A stretch of 64,000 nucleotides of DNA from Streptomyces griseochromogenes (GTDB lineage: Bacteria; Actinomycetota; Actinomycetes; Streptomycetales; Streptomycetaceae), in NCBI RefSeq assembly GCF_001542625.1, contig NZ_CP016279.1, positions 6,448,001 to 6,512,000 on the forward strand, written 5' to 3'. This document shows, in pieces, positions 50,844 to 60,329 of the stretch (positions are counted from its first letter, which is position 1; the number at the start of each line of letters is the position of its first letter). A program made the position numbers and the translations under genes. The notes beneath the pieces were generated by a model. It saw only the letters and a list, made by a program, of their open reading frames with translations, did not search any database and was not told where the DNA came from.

Positions 50844-52394
50844 TCACACGGGACGCGTCCGTCCCTCCCAGTACGGATCCCGCAGCCGCCGCTTGTACAG
50901 CTTGCCGTTGGGGTCGCGGGGCATCTCGGCGATGAAGTCGACGGTCCTGGGCCGCTTGTACTTGGCGAGCCGCTCCGCGCAGTGATCGAGCAGCGCCGCG
51001 GCGAGTGCGGGACCCGGCTCGTGTCCGGGGGCCGGTTCCACGACGGCCTTGACCTCCTCGCCCCAGTCGTCGTGCGGGATGCCGAAGGCGGCGGCGTCGG
51101 CGACGGCGGGGTGGGCGAGCAGCGCGGACTCGATCTCGGCCGGGTAGATGTTGACCCCGCCGGAGATGATCATGTCGATCTTGCGGTCGCGGAGGAAGAG
51201 GTAGCCGTCCTCGTCCAGGTAGCCGAGGTCCCCGACCGTGAAGAAGTCACCGATACGGTTCTTGCGGGTCTTGGCCTCGTCCTTGTGGTACGAGAAGCCG
51301 CCGGTGCTCATCTTCATGTACACCGTGCCCAGTTGACCGGGCGGCAGCCGGTTCCCGTCGTCGTCGAAGACCGCGAGTTCGCTGATCGGCCAGGCCTTGC
51401 CGACCGTGCCGGGCTTCTTCAGCCAGTCCTCGGCGGTGGCGAAGGCTCCGCCGCCCTCGCTGGCCGCGTAGTACTCCTCCACACAGTGCCCCCACCAGTC
51501 GATCATGGCCCGCTTCACATGGTCCGGGCAGGGGGCGGCGCCATGGATGGCATGCCGCATGGACGAGACGTCGTACCGGTCCCTCACCTCGTCCGGGAGC
51601 GCCAGCAGGCGGTGGAACTGGGTCGGGACCATATGGGTGTGGGTGCACTCGTGGGTGTCGATGAGGCGGAGCATCTCCTCGGGGGTCCACTTGTCCATCA
51701 GCACCAGGCGGTGGCCGATGTGCAGGGACGCGCCCGCGAACTGGAGGACGGCCGTGTGGTAGAGCGGCGAGCAGACGAGGTGGACGTTGGCGTCGAAGGG
51801 CCTGATGCCGAAGATGCCGAGGAAGCCGCCGAGGTAGGCCTCCTCGGGGGGCTTGCCGGGCAGCGGGCGGCGGATGCCGCGCGGGCGTCCGGTCGTGCCG
51901 GAGGTGTAGTTCATGACCCAGCCGAGCGTGCGGTCGGCGGGCGCTGACTCGGGCTGTCCGCCGGGGAGTTCCGCGTACGGCCGGAAGCCCTCGACCTCGC
52001 CGACCGCGTAGCGGTGGGTGGCCGGCAGACGGGCCTCGTCGGCGGCGTGGCGGGCCGGCGCGGCGAAGCGCTCGTGGGCGATGAGCACCTTCGCGCCGGA
52101 ATCGGCGACGATCCAGGCGATCTCGGGGCCGACCAGGTGGTGGTTGACCGGAACGAGGTAGAACCCGGCCTGGCTCGCGGCCAGGTAGGCGGTGAAGAAC
52201 TCGACGCCGTTGGGCAGGACGACGGCGAAGGCGTCGCCGCGCTCCAGGCCCGCCGCGCGCAGCCCGTGGACGAGCCGGTTGGCGGCGGCGTGCAGGCGTC
52301 CGGCGGTCCACTGTTCCCCGTCGGGGGCGATGAGGACCGTGCGGTGGGGATTCTGGGCGGCCTGGGCCCAGAATCCGGCGGGGGGTGTGGTCAC
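50844..52394 (-). CDS. Acyl-CoA ligase coupled to nitronate monooxygenase
   Basis: 516 aa from GTG 52394. ANL motifs YTSGTTGRPRGIRRPLPGK near 163-180, YYAASEGGGAFATAEDW near 305, FTVGDLGYLDEDGYLFLRDR near 385 and MPRDPNGKLYKRRLRDPYW at the end. This FadD17/FadD13-like type activates medium or long-chain acids. The start overlaps the stop of the upstream nitronate monooxygenase gene by four bases (GTGA), so both are translated together. It ends 16 bases after the regulator's stop in convergent orientation. Confidence 0.92.
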   Translation of the reverse strand: MTTPPAGFWAQAAQNPHRTVLIAPDGEQWTAGRLHAAANRLVHGLRAAGLERGDAFAVVLPNGVEFFTAYLAASQAGFYLVPVNHHLVGPEIAWIVADSGAKVLIAHERFAAPARHAADEARLPATHRYAVGEVEGFRPYAELPGGQPESAPADRTLGWVMNYTSGTTGRPRGIRRPLPGKPPEEAYLGGFLGIFGIRPFDANVHLVCSPLYHTAVLQFAGASLHIGHRLVLMDKWTPEEMLRLIDTHECTHTHMVPTQFHRLLALPDEVRDRYDVSSMRHAIHGAAPCPDHVKRAMIDWWGHCVEEYYAASEGGGAFATAEDWLKKPGTVGKAWPISELAVFDDDGNRLPPGQLGTVYMKMSTGGFSYHKDEAKTRKNRIGDFFTVGDLGYLDEDGYLFLRDRKIDMIISGGVNIYPAEIESALLAHPAVADAAAFGIPHDDWGEEVKAVVEPAPGHEPGPALAAALLDHCAERLAKYKRPRTVDFIAEMPRDPNGKLYKRRLRDPYWEGRTRPV

Positions 52395-53503
52395 GACTGG
52401 CCGCTCCTTCCGGCGATGCGGTTGACGCGGTCGACGGCCTGCTCGAAGCCGCGGGTCAGATCGTCGAAGACGGCCTGGACGCTGCGCTCGCTGGTCATCC
52501 GGCCGACGATCTGGCCGACCGGCGTGCCGAGCAGCGGCTCGACCTCGTACTTCTGGATGCGGGAGACCGCCTCGGCGACCAGCAGGCCCTGCAAGGGCAT
52601 GGGCAGCGTGCCGGGCCCGGCGGGGTCGTCCCAGGCGTCGGTCCACTCGGTGCGGAGCTGGCGGGCGGGTTTCCCGGTCAGGGCGCGGGAGCGGACGGTG
52701 TCGCCGGACCCGGCGGCGAGGAGCCTGCCGGTCAGGGCGGGTGAGTGGAGGTCCGCTTCTGTGGTGGTCAGCCATATGGAGCCGAGCCATACACCCTGGG
52801 CTCCGAGAGTGAGGGCGGCCGCCACCTGTTGTCCGGTGCCGATGCCTCCCGCAGCCAGCACGGGCAGCGGATCGACCGCCTCGACGACTTCCGGGGTCAG
52901 CACCATGGAGGCGATCTCCCCGGTGTGGCCGCCGGCCTCGTAGCCCTGGGCCACGACGATGTCGATGCCGGCCTCCTGGTGCTTGCGGGCGTGCCGGGCG
53001 CTGCCGGCGAGCGCGGCGACCAGGACGCGGCGGTCGTGGGCGCGGGCGACGACGTCGGCGGGCGGGGAGCCGAGGGCGTTGGCCAGCAGCCGGATCGGGT
53101 AGTCGAAGGCGACGTCGAGCTGGGTGCGGGCGACCTGCTCCATCCACCCGGTGATGCGCCACCCGGACGCCTCGCCCTCGGCCAGCTCCGGCACCCCGTG
53201 CTTGGCGAGCGTGTCGCGCACGAACTGCCGGTGCCCCTCGGGGATCATCGCCTCGACATCCGCCTCGGAGACGCCCTCCACCTTCTTCGCGGGCATCACC
53301 ACGTCCAGCCCGTAGGGGCGGCCCCCGATGTGCGCCTCGATCCAGTCGAGGTCCCGTCTGAGGTCGTCGGGTGCGGTGTAGCGGACCGCGCCGAGCACAC
53401 CGAAGCCGCCGGCCCGGCTGATGGCCGCGGCGACGGCGGGGAACGGCGTGAAGCCGAAGACGGCGTGCTCGACTCCCAGTTTCCTGCTCAGCTCCGTCTG
53501 CAT
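52391..53503 (-). CDS. Nitronate monooxygenase-like flavoprotein
   Basis: 370-aa FMN TIM barrel. AVRYTAPDDLRRDLDWIE, GIDIVVAQGYEAGGHTGE (catalytic His near residue 195) and VLAAGGIGTGQQVAAALTLGAQGVWLGSIWL are the family blocks. It oxidises nitronates or acts as an enoyl-type FMN enzyme on acyl substrates. It is the first gene of a two-gene operon with the acyl-CoA ligase; a 17-base palindrome lies 43 bases upstream. Confidence 0.9.
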   Translation of the reverse strand: MQTELSRKLGVEHAVFGFTPFPAVAAAISRAGGFGVLGAVRYTAPDDLRRDLDWIEAHIGGRPYGLDVVMPAKKVEGVSEADVEAMIPEGHRQFVRDTLAKHGVPELAEGEASGWRITGWMEQVARTQLDVAFDYPIRLLANALGSPPADVVARAHDRRVLVAALAGSARHARKHQEAGIDIVVAQGYEAGGHTGEIASMVLTPEVVEAVDPLPVLAAGGIGTGQQVAAALTLGAQGVWLGSIWLTTTEADLHSPALTGRLLAAGSGDTVRSRALTGKPARQLRTEWTDAWDDPAGPGTLPMPLQGLLVAEAVSRIQKYEVEPLLGTPVGQIVGRMTSERSVQAVFDDLTRGFEQAVDRVNRIAGRSGQS

Positions 53504-53545
53504 GGGCGCAGGATGCCGCAGTCGTCCGGACGACGGAAGACCTTT

Positions 53546-53562
53546 TCTGATGCTCCGTCAGA
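53546..53562. promoter_or_regulatory. Second TCTGA-N7-TCAGA operator
   Basis: TCTGATGCTCCGTCAGA, flanked by TTT and TT as at 25297. It lies 43 bases upstream of the nitronate monooxygenase start and 68 bases from the divergent hydrolase start. It suggests that one TetR-family repressor controls both acyl-CoA loci. Confidence 0.6.
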
Positions 53563-53629
53563 TTCGGCTTCCCGCAGGGGACCCGCACGCCTCATTGACA
53601 CGTCCCCCACCCGACAGGACAGTTTCACG

Positions 53630-55402
53630 ATGACCGATGAGGTGGCCACCAGACTCACCCGCCGTCAACTGGGCGCCCTGACCCTGGGCGGTGCCCTCGC
53701 CCTCATCCCCTTGCCCGTCGGCCCGGCCGAAGCCGCCCCGCTGTCCGGCGCTCACCGTCCCACCCTGCGCCACGGCTCCCCCGAACGCGCCGGCCTCCTC
53801 GGGGAGCACCTGCGCCGGCTCGTCACCGAGGCCGAGACGTTCCTCGGCCCCTCCCCCGAGCACCCCTGGTACGCGGGTGCCGTCCTGCTCGCCGGGCGGG
53901 GCGGGACCGTGGCCCTGCACCGGCCGATCGGCATGGCGGTGCGCTATGCGGGATACGACGAGAAGACCGACACCGGTATCGAGCTCCCGGCCGGTCGGCA
54001 CATCCCGATGGCCGAGGACACCGTCTTCGACCTCGCCTCGCTCTCCAAGCTGTTCACCTCGCTGCTCGCCGTGCGGCAGCTGGAGCGCGGCACGCTGGAA
54101 CTGGAGGCGACCGTCGCCTCGTACCTCCCGGACTTCGGCCGGGCCGGCAAGGAGCGGATCACGATCCGTCAGCTCCTCACCCACACCTCGGGTTTCCGTG
54201 ACTGGATCCCGCTCTACAAGGCGCCGACGTACGAGGAGAAACTCCGCCTCATCTGGAACGAGGCGCCGCTCAACCCGCCCGGTACGGCCTACCTCTACTC
54301 GGACCTCAACCTGATCTCCCTCCAGCTCGTCCTGGAGAAGACCACCGGCCGGCCCCTCGACGCCCTGCTGCGCGAGGAGATCACCGCCCCGCTCGGCCTC
54401 GCCCGCACCCGCTACAACCCGCCCGCGTCCTGGAAGCCGGAGATCGCCGCCACGGAGGACGCCCGCCCGCCGTGGTCGGGGCTGAACCGCGGGCTCGTGT
54501 GGGGCGAGGTGCACGACGAGAACGCCTTCAGCCTCGGTGGGGTCGCGGGCCACGCGGGGGTGTTCTCGTGCGCCTGGGACCTCGCGGTGCTCGCCCGCAC
54601 GCTGCTCAACGGCGGCGTCTACGGCCGTGCGCGCATCCTGGAGCCCGAGTCGGTGGACCTGATGTTCACGAACTTCAACACCGCCTTCCCGGGCCATGAG
54701 CACGGGCTCGGCTTCGAGCTCTACCAGCACTGGTACATGGGCGCCATGGCCACCCCGCGCACCGCGGGCCACACCGGCTTCACCGGCACCTCGCTGGTGC
54801 TGGACCCGACGACCGACTCCTTCCTCGTCGTGCTGGGCAACTCCGTTCACCCGGTGCGCACGTGGCGGTCCGGGTCCGCGCCCCGGGTCGCGGCGGGCAC
54901 CCACCTGGCCCGCGCGGTTCCGGTACGGCCGGCCGGAGGCCGTACCGCCTGGTTCTCCGGTACGGCCTCCGCCACGACCGCGACCCTCACCCTGCCCGCG
55001 GTCGACACCTCGCCCGGCGCCGCGCGGCTGTGCTGCGCCCTGTGGTGGGACATCGAGCCCGCCGGGGACGTCCTCGTGCTCGAGGCCACCACGGACGACG
55101 GCACCACCTGGCAGCCGGTGCCGTTCACCACCGAGCGCGACGGCGAGGCACCGCAGGAGCATCCCGGGGGTTCGGTGACCGGCTGGTCCGGTCGCGTCTG
55201 GCACCGCCTGACCGCGAAGCCGCCGGCCGCCCGGCAGCTCACCGTGCGCTGGCGGTACACCACGGACCGGCTGTACGTCGGCCGTGGCGCCTACGTCGAC
55301 GCATCGCGCATCGAGGCGGACGGCGAGGTCGTCTTCGACGAGGCGCGGCCCGCGGACGCGGCACGGATCCAGGCGGTGGGCTGGACGGCCTCGGCGGACT
55401 GA
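53630..55402 (+). CDS. Exported serine hydrolase, beta-lactamase fold
   Basis: 590 aa. The N-terminus LTRRQLGALTLGGALALIPL is a Tat-like signal. The class C fold carries SxxK at Ser137-Lys140 (DLASLSKLF), a YSDLN block near 220, and the third motif HTGFTG near 383. It ends with a beta-sandwich domain (residues 440-590). Likely a DD-peptidase, esterase or similar acting at the cell envelope. ATG 53630 is set by the signal; the long upstream frame is not coding. Divergent from the nitronate monooxygenase gene. Confidence 0.88.
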   Translation: MTDEVATRLTRRQLGALTLGGALALIPLPVGPAEAAPLSGAHRPTLRHGSPERAGLLGEHLRRLVTEAETFLGPSPEHPWYAGAVLLAGRGGTVALHRPIGMAVRYAGYDEKTDTGIELPAGRHIPMAEDTVFDLASLSKLFTSLLAVRQLERGTLELEATVASYLPDFGRAGKERITIRQLLTHTSGFRDWIPLYKAPTYEEKLRLIWNEAPLNPPGTAYLYSDLNLISLQLVLEKTTGRPLDALLREEITAPLGLARTRYNPPASWKPEIAATEDARPPWSGLNRGLVWGEVHDENAFSLGGVAGHAGVFSCAWDLAVLARTLLNGGVYGRARILEPESVDLMFTNFNTAFPGHEHGLGFELYQHWYMGAMATPRTAGHTGFTGTSLVLDPTTDSFLVVLGNSVHPVRTWRSGSAPRVAAGTHLARAVPVRPAGGRTAWFSGTASATTATLTLPAVDTSPGAARLCCALWWDIEPAGDVLVLEATTDDGTTWQPVPFTTERDGEAPQEHPGGSVTGWSGRVWHRLTAKPPAARQLTVRWRYTTDRLYVGRGAYVDASRIEADGEVVFDEARPADAARIQAVGWTASAD

Positions 55403-55425
55403 CCTCCTCTTCCGGGGCCCGCGCG

Positions 55426-56985
55426 CTACTCCTCCAGCACCGCCATGGCCGCGTTGTGCCCCGGCACCCCGCTCACGCCTCCTCCGCGCACCGCGCCCGC
55501 ACCGCACAGCAGGACGTTGGCATGCCGGGTCTCCACGCCCCAGCGTCCGGTGTCCTCCTGGGCGTACGGCCAGGACACGGCGCGGTGGAAGATGTTGCCG
55601 CCGGGCAGGCGCAGGTCGCGTTCGAGGTCCAGCGGGGTCTTCGCCTCGATGCAGGGGCGGCCGTCGGCATCCGTGGCCAGGCAGTCCGTGAGGGGCTCGG
55701 CGAGGTGGGCGTCCAGCTGGGCGAGGGTGGCCTTGAGCAGTTCCTCGCGCACGGCGTCGTTGTCCCGGGCGAAGAGCCGGGCCGGGGTGTGCAGGCCGAA
55801 GAGGGTCAGGGTCTGGTAGCCGCGGTCGGCGAGGTCGGGGCCGAGGATGGAGGGGTCGGTCAGGGAGTGGCAGTAGATCTCCGAGGGCGGCACGGCGGGG
55901 AGTTCGCCGGCGGCGGCCTGAGCGTGGGCGGTGGCCAGCTGGTCGTAGCCCTCGGCGATGTGGAAGGTGCCGGCGAAGGCCTCGCGCGGGTCGACCGAGG
56001 AGTCCCGGAGCCTGGGCAGCCGCGTGAGCAGCATGTTGACCTTGAGCTGGGCTCCCTCGGCGGGTTCGGGCGACGGGTCGCCCGTCAGGACGGCCAGCTC
56101 CTGCGGGGAGGCGTTCACCAGGACGTGCCGTGCGGCGGCCACGCCCTCGCCGTCGGCCGTGCGGTAGGTGACCTCGGCGGTGTGCCCGTCGGTGGCGATG
56201 CGGACCGCCTCGTGTCCGGTCGCGAGGACCGCGCCCGCGGTGCGCGCGGCGTCGGCCAGTGCGTCGGTGAGGGCGCCCATGCCGCCGACGGGTACGTCCC
56301 AGGCGCCGGTGCCGCCGCCGATGACGTGGTAGAGGAAGCAGCGGTTCTGGGCGAGGGAGGTGTCGTGGGCGCCGGCGAAGGTGCCGATGAGCGCGTCGGT
56401 GAGGACCACGCCCCGCACCAGGTCGTCGGTGAAGTTCTCCTCGACGGCGACGCCGATCGGTTCCTCGAACAGCGCCCGCCAGGCGGTCTCGTCGTCGATG
56501 CGGCGGCGCAGTTCGTCGCGGGTGGGCAGGGGTTCGGTGAGGGTCGGGAAGACGCGCTGGGCGAGCCGGCCGGTCATGCCGTAGAAGCGCTGCCAGGCCT
56601 CGTACTCCCGCTCGCCGCCGGTCAGCCGGGCGAAGGCCTCGCGGGTGCGGCGCTCCCCGCCACCGACGAGCAGTCCCGTGGGCCGTCCGCCGCGCTCGAC
56701 CGGGGTGTACGAGGAGATGGTGCGCCCGCGGACCCGGAAGTCGAGACCGAGGTCGCGCACGATCTTCTGCGGCAACAGGCTGACCAGGTAGGAGTAGCGC
56801 GAGAGCCGCGCGTCCACCCCGGCGAACGGGCGGGTCGAGACGGCGGCGCCGCCGGTGTGGTCCAGCCGTTCCAGCACCAGTACGGAGCGGCCGGCCCGAG
56901 CCAGATAGGCGGCGGCGACCAAGCCGTTGTGGCCGCCGCCGACGATGACGGCGTCGTACGTCCGGGTTCCCTCGTTGGCAGGCAT
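55426..56985 (-). CDS. FAD-dependent oxidoreductase, phytoene-desaturase-like
   Basis: 519 aa. FAD dinucleotide motif YDAVIVGGGHNGLVAAAYLARAG at about residues 10-32, and the C-terminal CGAGAVRGGGVSGVPGHNAA block typical of the CrtI/PYROXD2 family. It is amine- or desaturase-like rather than a proven carotenoid enzyme, as no crtB or crtE lies nearby. ATG 56985 gives a normal N-terminus. It is convergent with the serine hydrolase (23-base gap). Confidence 0.9.
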   Translation of the reverse strand: MPANEGTRTYDAVIVGGGHNGLVAAAYLARAGRSVLVLERLDHTGGAAVSTRPFAGVDARLSRYSYLVSLLPQKIVRDLGLDFRVRGRTISSYTPVERGGRPTGLLVGGGERRTREAFARLTGGEREYEAWQRFYGMTGRLAQRVFPTLTEPLPTRDELRRRIDDETAWRALFEEPIGVAVEENFTDDLVRGVVLTDALIGTFAGAHDTSLAQNRCFLYHVIGGGTGAWDVPVGGMGALTDALADAARTAGAVLATGHEAVRIATDGHTAEVTYRTADGEGVAAARHVLVNASPQELAVLTGDPSPEPAEGAQLKVNMLLTRLPRLRDSSVDPREAFAGTFHIAEGYDQLATAHAQAAAGELPAVPPSEIYCHSLTDPSILGPDLADRGYQTLTLFGLHTPARLFARDNDAVREELLKATLAQLDAHLAEPLTDCLATDADGRPCIEAKTPLDLERDLRLPGGNIFHRAVSWPYAQEDTGRWGVETRHANVLLCGAGAVRGGGVSGVPGHNAAMAVLEE

Positions 56986-57120
56986 GGTTCTTCGTAACAC
57001 GTGATGATCTACGGCGACCAGAGGCGTGCCGTGCGCTCCGCCGGGGAGCGCCGTCCAAAAGTGCGGGCCGTATGCGGCTGGTCGCGCCCACGTGGCGGAG
57101 CCGCACATGAATACGGCCCC

Positions 57121-57138
57121 GCGCCCCTTACGGGGCGC
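57121..57138 (-). terminator. Hairpin after the kinase gene
   Basis: GCGCCCC and GGGGCGC arms with a TTAC loop, directly next to the kinase stop at 57140. Short, GC-rich and without a T-tract. Confidence 0.65.
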
Positions 57139-57139
57139 T

Positions 57140-59356
57140 TCAGGGCCGTCCGCCCGAAGCGTGCTGCTGCCGCAGGACGGCCACTCTTCGGTAAAGCTCT
57201 ACCGCCTCCGCCCCTCGGCCGAGCTGTTCCAGGCAGTGGGCCTCGTCGTTGCGGCTGGCGAGGGTGTCGGGGTGGTCGGGGCCGAGGACGCGCTCACGGG
57301 CCGTGGCGACCCTCCGGTACTCGGTGAGCGCGTCCGCCCAGCGGCCGAGCCAGCCGAGGGCGACGGCCACCTCGCGGCGGCTGACCAGGGCATCCGGGTG
57401 CTCGGCACCGAGGACGCGTACGCGCCGCGCGCACACGTCGCGGGCCTCGGTCAGGGCCTCCTCCCAGCGGCCGAGACGGCCGAGGTTGACGCCGAGGCCG
57501 TGGCGGGCGCGCAGGGTGTCGGGGTGGGCCGGGCCCTGGACGCGGGTGCGGTCCTCGATCAGGTCGCGGTACAGCAGGAGGGCGTCCCCGCTGCGGCCGA
57601 GGCGGCCCAGGCTGATGCCGGCCTCGTAGCGGGCGGCGAGCGTGTCCGGGTGGTCGGGGCCGAGGGTCCGGCCGCGCGCCTCGGCGACCTCGAGGTAGGT
57701 CTGCAGCGCCTCTTCCCAGCGGCCCAGCTGGCCGAGCGTGTAGGCGACTTCGTAGCGGCTGACCAGGGTGTCGGGGTGCTCGGTGCCGAGGACGCGGGCG
57801 CGGGCGGCCGCCACGTCGTGGGCCATGCGGTGCGAGTCCTCCAGCCGGCCGAGACGGCTGAGGTTGAAGGCGAGGTTGTGGCGGCAGCGCAGGGTGTCCG
57901 GGTGGTCGGGGCCGTGGGCGCGCATCCTGGTGGCCAGCACGGAGGTGTAGCCCTGGTGGGCCTCGAAGTGGCGGCCCAGCTGCCCCAGTACGTAGGCGGT
58001 CTCCTGACGTGCGGCGAGCGTGTCGGCGTGGTCGGGGCCGTGGACGCGTTCTCTGGCCTCGGCGACGTCCGTGTAGGCGCGCAGTGCCTCGGCGGCGCGG
58101 CCGGTGCGGCTGAGGGCGAAGGCGACCTCGTAGCGGCTGGCGAGGGTGTCGGGGTGGTCGGGGCCGAGCAGTGCCGCCCGTTCGGCGGCGACGGCCTGGT
58201 GCACCTCGCCCGCCTGGGCCCAGTGGCCGCGCCGGGCGAGTGTGAGGCCCTCGTGGTGCCGTGCGGTGAGGACGGCGACGGCGTCCGGCGACGGGCGGGA
58301 CAGAAGGGCCACCCCGGCGGCCGGGCGCGCGGTCCATGCGCCGGTCAGGGCGGCCCCGGCGTCCGGCGGCACGGTGTGCGCCCCGGCACCGACCGCCTTG
58401 TGACCGGTGGTCATGCCCCGGGTCCAGGGCGGCAGGCGTCCCTCGCCGGGATCCGGGTCCTCGGGGCGCGGCCGTCGCGTCACCACCGTCGGTACGTATC
58501 CGGACGCGGTCCGGCCTTCGGCCAGGCGGCGGGCCAGCTCGCGGGCGTCCCGGGGGCGTTCCTCGGGACGTTTGGCCAGCAGGTCGAGGACGATGTGCTC
58601 GAAGCGGGCGGGCAGTTCGGGACGGTGGGCGCGCGGCGGGCGGGGCGGGGTGTCGCGGTGGCCGATGAGGATCGCCCAGGCGTCGTCCAGGTCGAACGGC
58701 GGTGCTCCGGTGGCGATTTCGTAGAGGACGCAGCCCAGCGAGTACAGGTCGCTGCGCTGGTCGACCTCGGTGCCGCCGATCTGCTCCGGGGACATGTAGT
58801 GCGGGGTGCCCATCGCGATGCCGGTGCCGGTCAGCCGGGCGGTGAAGCCGATGTCGTGGCCGAGGCGGGCGATGCCGAAGTCGCAGATCTTCACGGTGCC
58901 GTCGGTCAGCCGCACGATGTTGGCGGGCTTCAGGTCGCGGTGCACTATGCCCTGCCGGTGGGTGTAGGCGAGGGCGGCGGCGACCTGCTCCGCGATGTCG
59001 ATCACGTCGGCCACGGGCAGCGGATGCCCTTTGTTGTCCTCCAGCAGACGGCTCAGATCGCGCCCTTCCAGCAGCTCCATGACGAGGTACAGGACGCCGT
59101 CGTACTCGCCGAAGTCGTGAACGACGGTCACGCCGCGGTGCGAGAGGGCGGCGGCCACTCTGGCCTCCCGGCGGAACCGTTCCCGCAGGACGCGGGTGAA
59201 GGACGGGTCGTGGTGCGGGGCGAGCGGCTTGAGGCACTTCACCGCGACCTGCCGGCCGAGGGACTCGTCGCGGGCCCGCCACACCTCGCCCATGCCGCCC
59301 CGCCCGATCAGATCGAGCAGCCGGTAGCGGCCCTGAATCAGCCTGTTCTCCCCCAT
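57140..59356 (-). CDS. Ser/Thr protein kinase with eight 42-residue TPR units
   Basis: 738 aa. Kinase domain at 10-275: glycine loop GRGGMGEVW, Lys40 in VAVKCLK, HRDLKPANI near 143, DFG in CDFGIARL and the APE region MGTPHYMSPEQIGG. A Pro/Arg-rich linker (275-365) has no membrane span. Then eight consecutive 42-residue units, each with a GPDHPDTL-SR box and an LGR-EAL helix, fill 370-738; these are NPHP3/Kinesin-light-chain-like TPRs. Two-component-type signalling at a scaffold is likely. ATG 59356 (MGENRLIQGRYRLL) is the family start; upstream codons are noise. Possibly regulated at its own promoter; not determined. Confidence 0.93.
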   Translation of the reverse strand: MGENRLIQGRYRLLDLIGRGGMGEVWRARDESLGRQVAVKCLKPLAPHHDPSFTRVLRERFRREARVAAALSHRGVTVVHDFGEYDGVLYLVMELLEGRDLSRLLEDNKGHPLPVADVIDIAEQVAAALAYTHRQGIVHRDLKPANIVRLTDGTVKICDFGIARLGHDIGFTARLTGTGIAMGTPHYMSPEQIGGTEVDQRSDLYSLGCVLYEIATGAPPFDLDDAWAILIGHRDTPPRPPRAHRPELPARFEHIVLDLLAKRPEERPRDARELARRLAEGRTASGYVPTVVTRRPRPEDPDPGEGRLPPWTRGMTTGHKAVGAGAHTVPPDAGAALTGAWTARPAAGVALLSRPSPDAVAVLTARHHEGLTLARRGHWAQAGEVHQAVAAERAALLGPDHPDTLASRYEVAFALSRTGRAAEALRAYTDVAEARERVHGPDHADTLAARQETAYVLGQLGRHFEAHQGYTSVLATRMRAHGPDHPDTLRCRHNLAFNLSRLGRLEDSHRMAHDVAAARARVLGTEHPDTLVSRYEVAYTLGQLGRWEEALQTYLEVAEARGRTLGPDHPDTLAARYEAGISLGRLGRSGDALLLYRDLIEDRTRVQGPAHPDTLRARHGLGVNLGRLGRWEEALTEARDVCARRVRVLGAEHPDALVSRREVAVALGWLGRWADALTEYRRVATARERVLGPDHPDTLASRNDEAHCLEQLGRGAEAVELYRRVAVLRQQHASGGRP

Positions 59357-59477
59357 CGCGCGCCGTCGCCCCCGTCGGTGTCCGCCCCGCCCCCTGGAGG
59401 ACCTGGCCACGGCACCGCGACCGCGCACCACGCGGTCCGATCCATGACACACCCCCCTGCTCGTCCAGTATGGCGGC

Positions 59478-60320
59478 CTATCGCCCCAGTTTGTACGGTG
59501 CCGGTCGCGCACTCGGACCGAGCCTCGCCATGGCGCGCAGGATGTGTTTGGGCGGCAGCTGCCAGCGCAGACGTGCGGGAACGCGGCGAAGCAGGGCGCC
59601 CGTGGCCCGCAGCCGGCGGGTGACGACGGCGGGTGCGGGGGCCGGTCTGCCGTACAGCTCGTGGGCGTACGGAGGCAGGGAGGCGTACGCCAGTTGGGCC
59701 ACGCGCCGCCACAGCACCTCGCGCGCTGGGACGAGAAGGGGGTGCGTCGGCGGGCGGAGGAGGAAGTCGTCCACCTCGCGTGCCTCGGGACCCGCCGCCA
59801 GTTCCGGCCGCACCTCGGCGAAGTACGCGGCCAGCTCCGCGCGGTCGCGGGGTACGGCGTCCGGATCGAGGCCGACCAGGCGGGCGCTGACGCGGTGTTC
59901 GGCTATGTAGCGGTCGGCCTGGGCGTCGGTGAGCGGGAAGCCGGAGCGGCGCAGGACGTGCAGATAGGAGTCGATCTCGGCGCAGTGCACCCACAGCAGC
60001 AGTGCGGGTTCGTCGATGCCGTAGCGTTCACCGGTGCCGGGGTCGGTCGCCGTCAGCGTGCGGTGGATCTTCCGTACCCGGGCGCCGGCCCGCTCGGCCG
60101 CCTCGGTGGTGCCGTACGTCGTCGTGCCGACGAAGTTCGCGGTGCGCATCAGCCGGCCCCAGGCGTCACGACGGAAGTCGGAGTTCTGCATGACGCCCCG
60201 GACCGCGCGGGGGTGCAGCGCCTGGAGGTACAGCGCGCGGACGCCGGCGACCCACATCATCGGGTCGCCGTGCATCTGCCAGGTCACGGACTTCGGGGTG
60301 AACAGCCCGGGGTCGCCCAT
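59478..60320 (-). CDS. MpaB-type (DUF2236) oxygenase-like protein
   Basis: 280 aa. DUF2236 core: WMVAGVRALYLQALHPRAVRGVMQNSDF-like start, GRLMRTANFVGTTTYGT and the KIHRTLTATDPGTG and HCAEIDSYLHVLRRSG blocks. The family includes the heme-b rubber oxygenase Lcp and MpaB. Its substrate is unknown. It is 9 bases downstream of the acyl-CoA dehydrogenase stop, so the two are an operon. Confidence 0.9.
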   Translation of the reverse strand: MGDPGLFTPKSVTWQMHGDPMMWVAGVRALYLQALHPRAVRGVMQNSDFRRDAWGRLMRTANFVGTTTYGTTEAAERAGARVRKIHRTLTATDPGTGERYGIDEPALLLWVHCAEIDSYLHVLRRSGFPLTDAQADRYIAEHRVSARLVGLDPDAVPRDRAELAAYFAEVRPELAAGPEAREVDDFLLRPPTHPLLVPAREVLWRRVAQLAYASLPPYAHELYGRPAPAPAVVTRRLRATGALLRRVPARLRWQLPPKHILRAMARLGPSARPAPYKLGR

Positions 60321-60329
60321 GCCCGCAGG

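Noticed and set aside
53558..57106. 1182-residue open frame on the minus strand
   Set aside because: Covers the serine hydrolase and FAD oxidoreductase in the wrong frame; high GC makes such frames common.
57140..58270. Regularly spaced DNA repeats, CRISPR-like at first sight
   Set aside because: They encode the TPR units in frame; unit length is about 126 bases and there are no unique spacers.
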